Of a stretch of 64,000 nt of DNA, positions 63,728 through 64,000 are shown piece after piece (the stretch's first letter is position 1; each line of letters starts with the position of its first letter). The notes under the pieces were generated by a model. It made no database searches, was not told the origin of the DNA, and saw only the letters and a program-made list of their open reading frames with translations. The stretch is from UBA2653 sp964572685 (GTDB lineage: Bacteria > Pseudomonadota > Gammaproteobacteria > Legionellales > Legionellaceae): positions 1 to 64,000 of the forward strand of contig CAZNFJ010000003.1 of assembly GCA_964572685.1 (NCBI GenBank). Reading direction: 5' to 3'. Made by a program: the position numbers and the translations under genes.

Positions 63728-64000
63728 TTATTCTCCCATATCCACTTCAACGCCCATGCTACGTGCAGTTCCGGCGATGGTATTAATTGCTGCATCTTCA
63801 GAAGCTGCTGTTAAGTCAGGTTCTTTGGTTTTTGCAATTTCTAGTAACTTAGAACGACTAATTGTTCCAACTTTTTTGGTATTCGGGTTTGAACTGCCAC
63901 TGGTAATACCAATTGCCTTTTTAATTAATACAGATGCAGGTGGTGTTTTTAATTGAAAAGTAAAAGAACGATCGCTATAAACACTAATGACTACAGGAAT
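63728..64000 (-). CDS. rplK: 50S ribosomal protein L11 (C-terminal part)
   Basis: The window ends inside this gene; about 90 C-terminal residues are visible. They show FTFQLKTPPASVLIKKAIG, then KKVGTISRSKLLEIA and the end AGTARSMGVEVDMGE, the rRNA-binding C-terminal domain that forms the GTPase-associated centre. The stop overlaps the first possible rplA start. secE and nusG probably lie just outside. Confidence 0.97.
   Translation of the reverse strand: MPVVISVYSDRSFTFQLKTPPASVLIKKAIGITSGSSNPNTKKVGTISRSKLLEIAKTKEPDLTAASEDAAINTIAGTARSMGVEVDMGE

Overview
The window is AT-rich chromosomal DNA from a gammaproteobacterium, most likely a member of the Legionellales (the order of Legionella and Coxiella). 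The main support is an IcmH/DotU plus IcmF gene pair of the Dot/Icm (type IVB) secretion type at 31319-34998. Also consistent are the gammaproteobacterial gene orders (hflK-hflC-purA; uppS-cdsA-rseP-bamA-skp-fabZ-lpxA), long S7 and S14 proteins, and the lack of dxr in the uppS-lpxA cluster. The species cannot be named from the sequence alone.

Left part (1-17.2 kb): a multi-pass membrane protein of unknown function; dksA with a structured leader; waaA and djlA; a secreted GDSL lipase downstream of a DEAD-box helicase with an expandable Arg-Ser-Asp repeat; fadH; purA-hflC-hflK; trmB; rpmB-rpmG; hpf and npr; pssA; and an overlapping CDF exporter / ZIP transporter pair.

Accessory island (17.2-19.9 kb): two unrecognised, low-complexity proteins with acidic C-termini (candidate secreted effectors) flank a decayed transposase and a small inverted-repeat element. 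This is the only clearly horizontally shaped part of the window.

Envelope cluster (19.9-31.2 kb): on the minus strand uppS-cdsA-rseP-bamA-skp-fabZ-lpxA make undecaprenyl phosphate, phospholipid precursor, outer-membrane assembly factors and lipid A precursor. lpxD and dxr, usually found here, are missing. Divergently on the plus strand, gpmI-envC-ctpA combine glycolysis, cell-wall hydrolase activation and periplasmic proteolysis.

Secretion pair (31.3-35.0 kb): icmH-icmF overlap by one base and stand without other dot/icm genes. The IcmF nucleotide-binding motif has decayed. A 658-base stretch without a convincing gene follows.

Translation/transcription superoperon (35.6-64.0 kb, all minus strand): rplK-rplA-rplJ-rplL-rpoB-rpoC-rpsL-rpsG-fusA-tuf-rpsJ-rplCDWB-rpsS-rplV-rpsC-rplP-rpmC-rpsQ-rplNXE-rpsNH-rplFR-rpsE-rpmD-rplO-secY-rpmJ-rpsMKD-rpoA-rplQ. 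Here the rif, str, S10, spc and alpha operons lie head to tail. Regulatory structure is visible: an L10 leader, an rplL-rpoB hairpin, a putative spc promoter before rplN and a terminator after rplQ. No tRNA, rRNA, CRISPR array or intact mobile element was seen.
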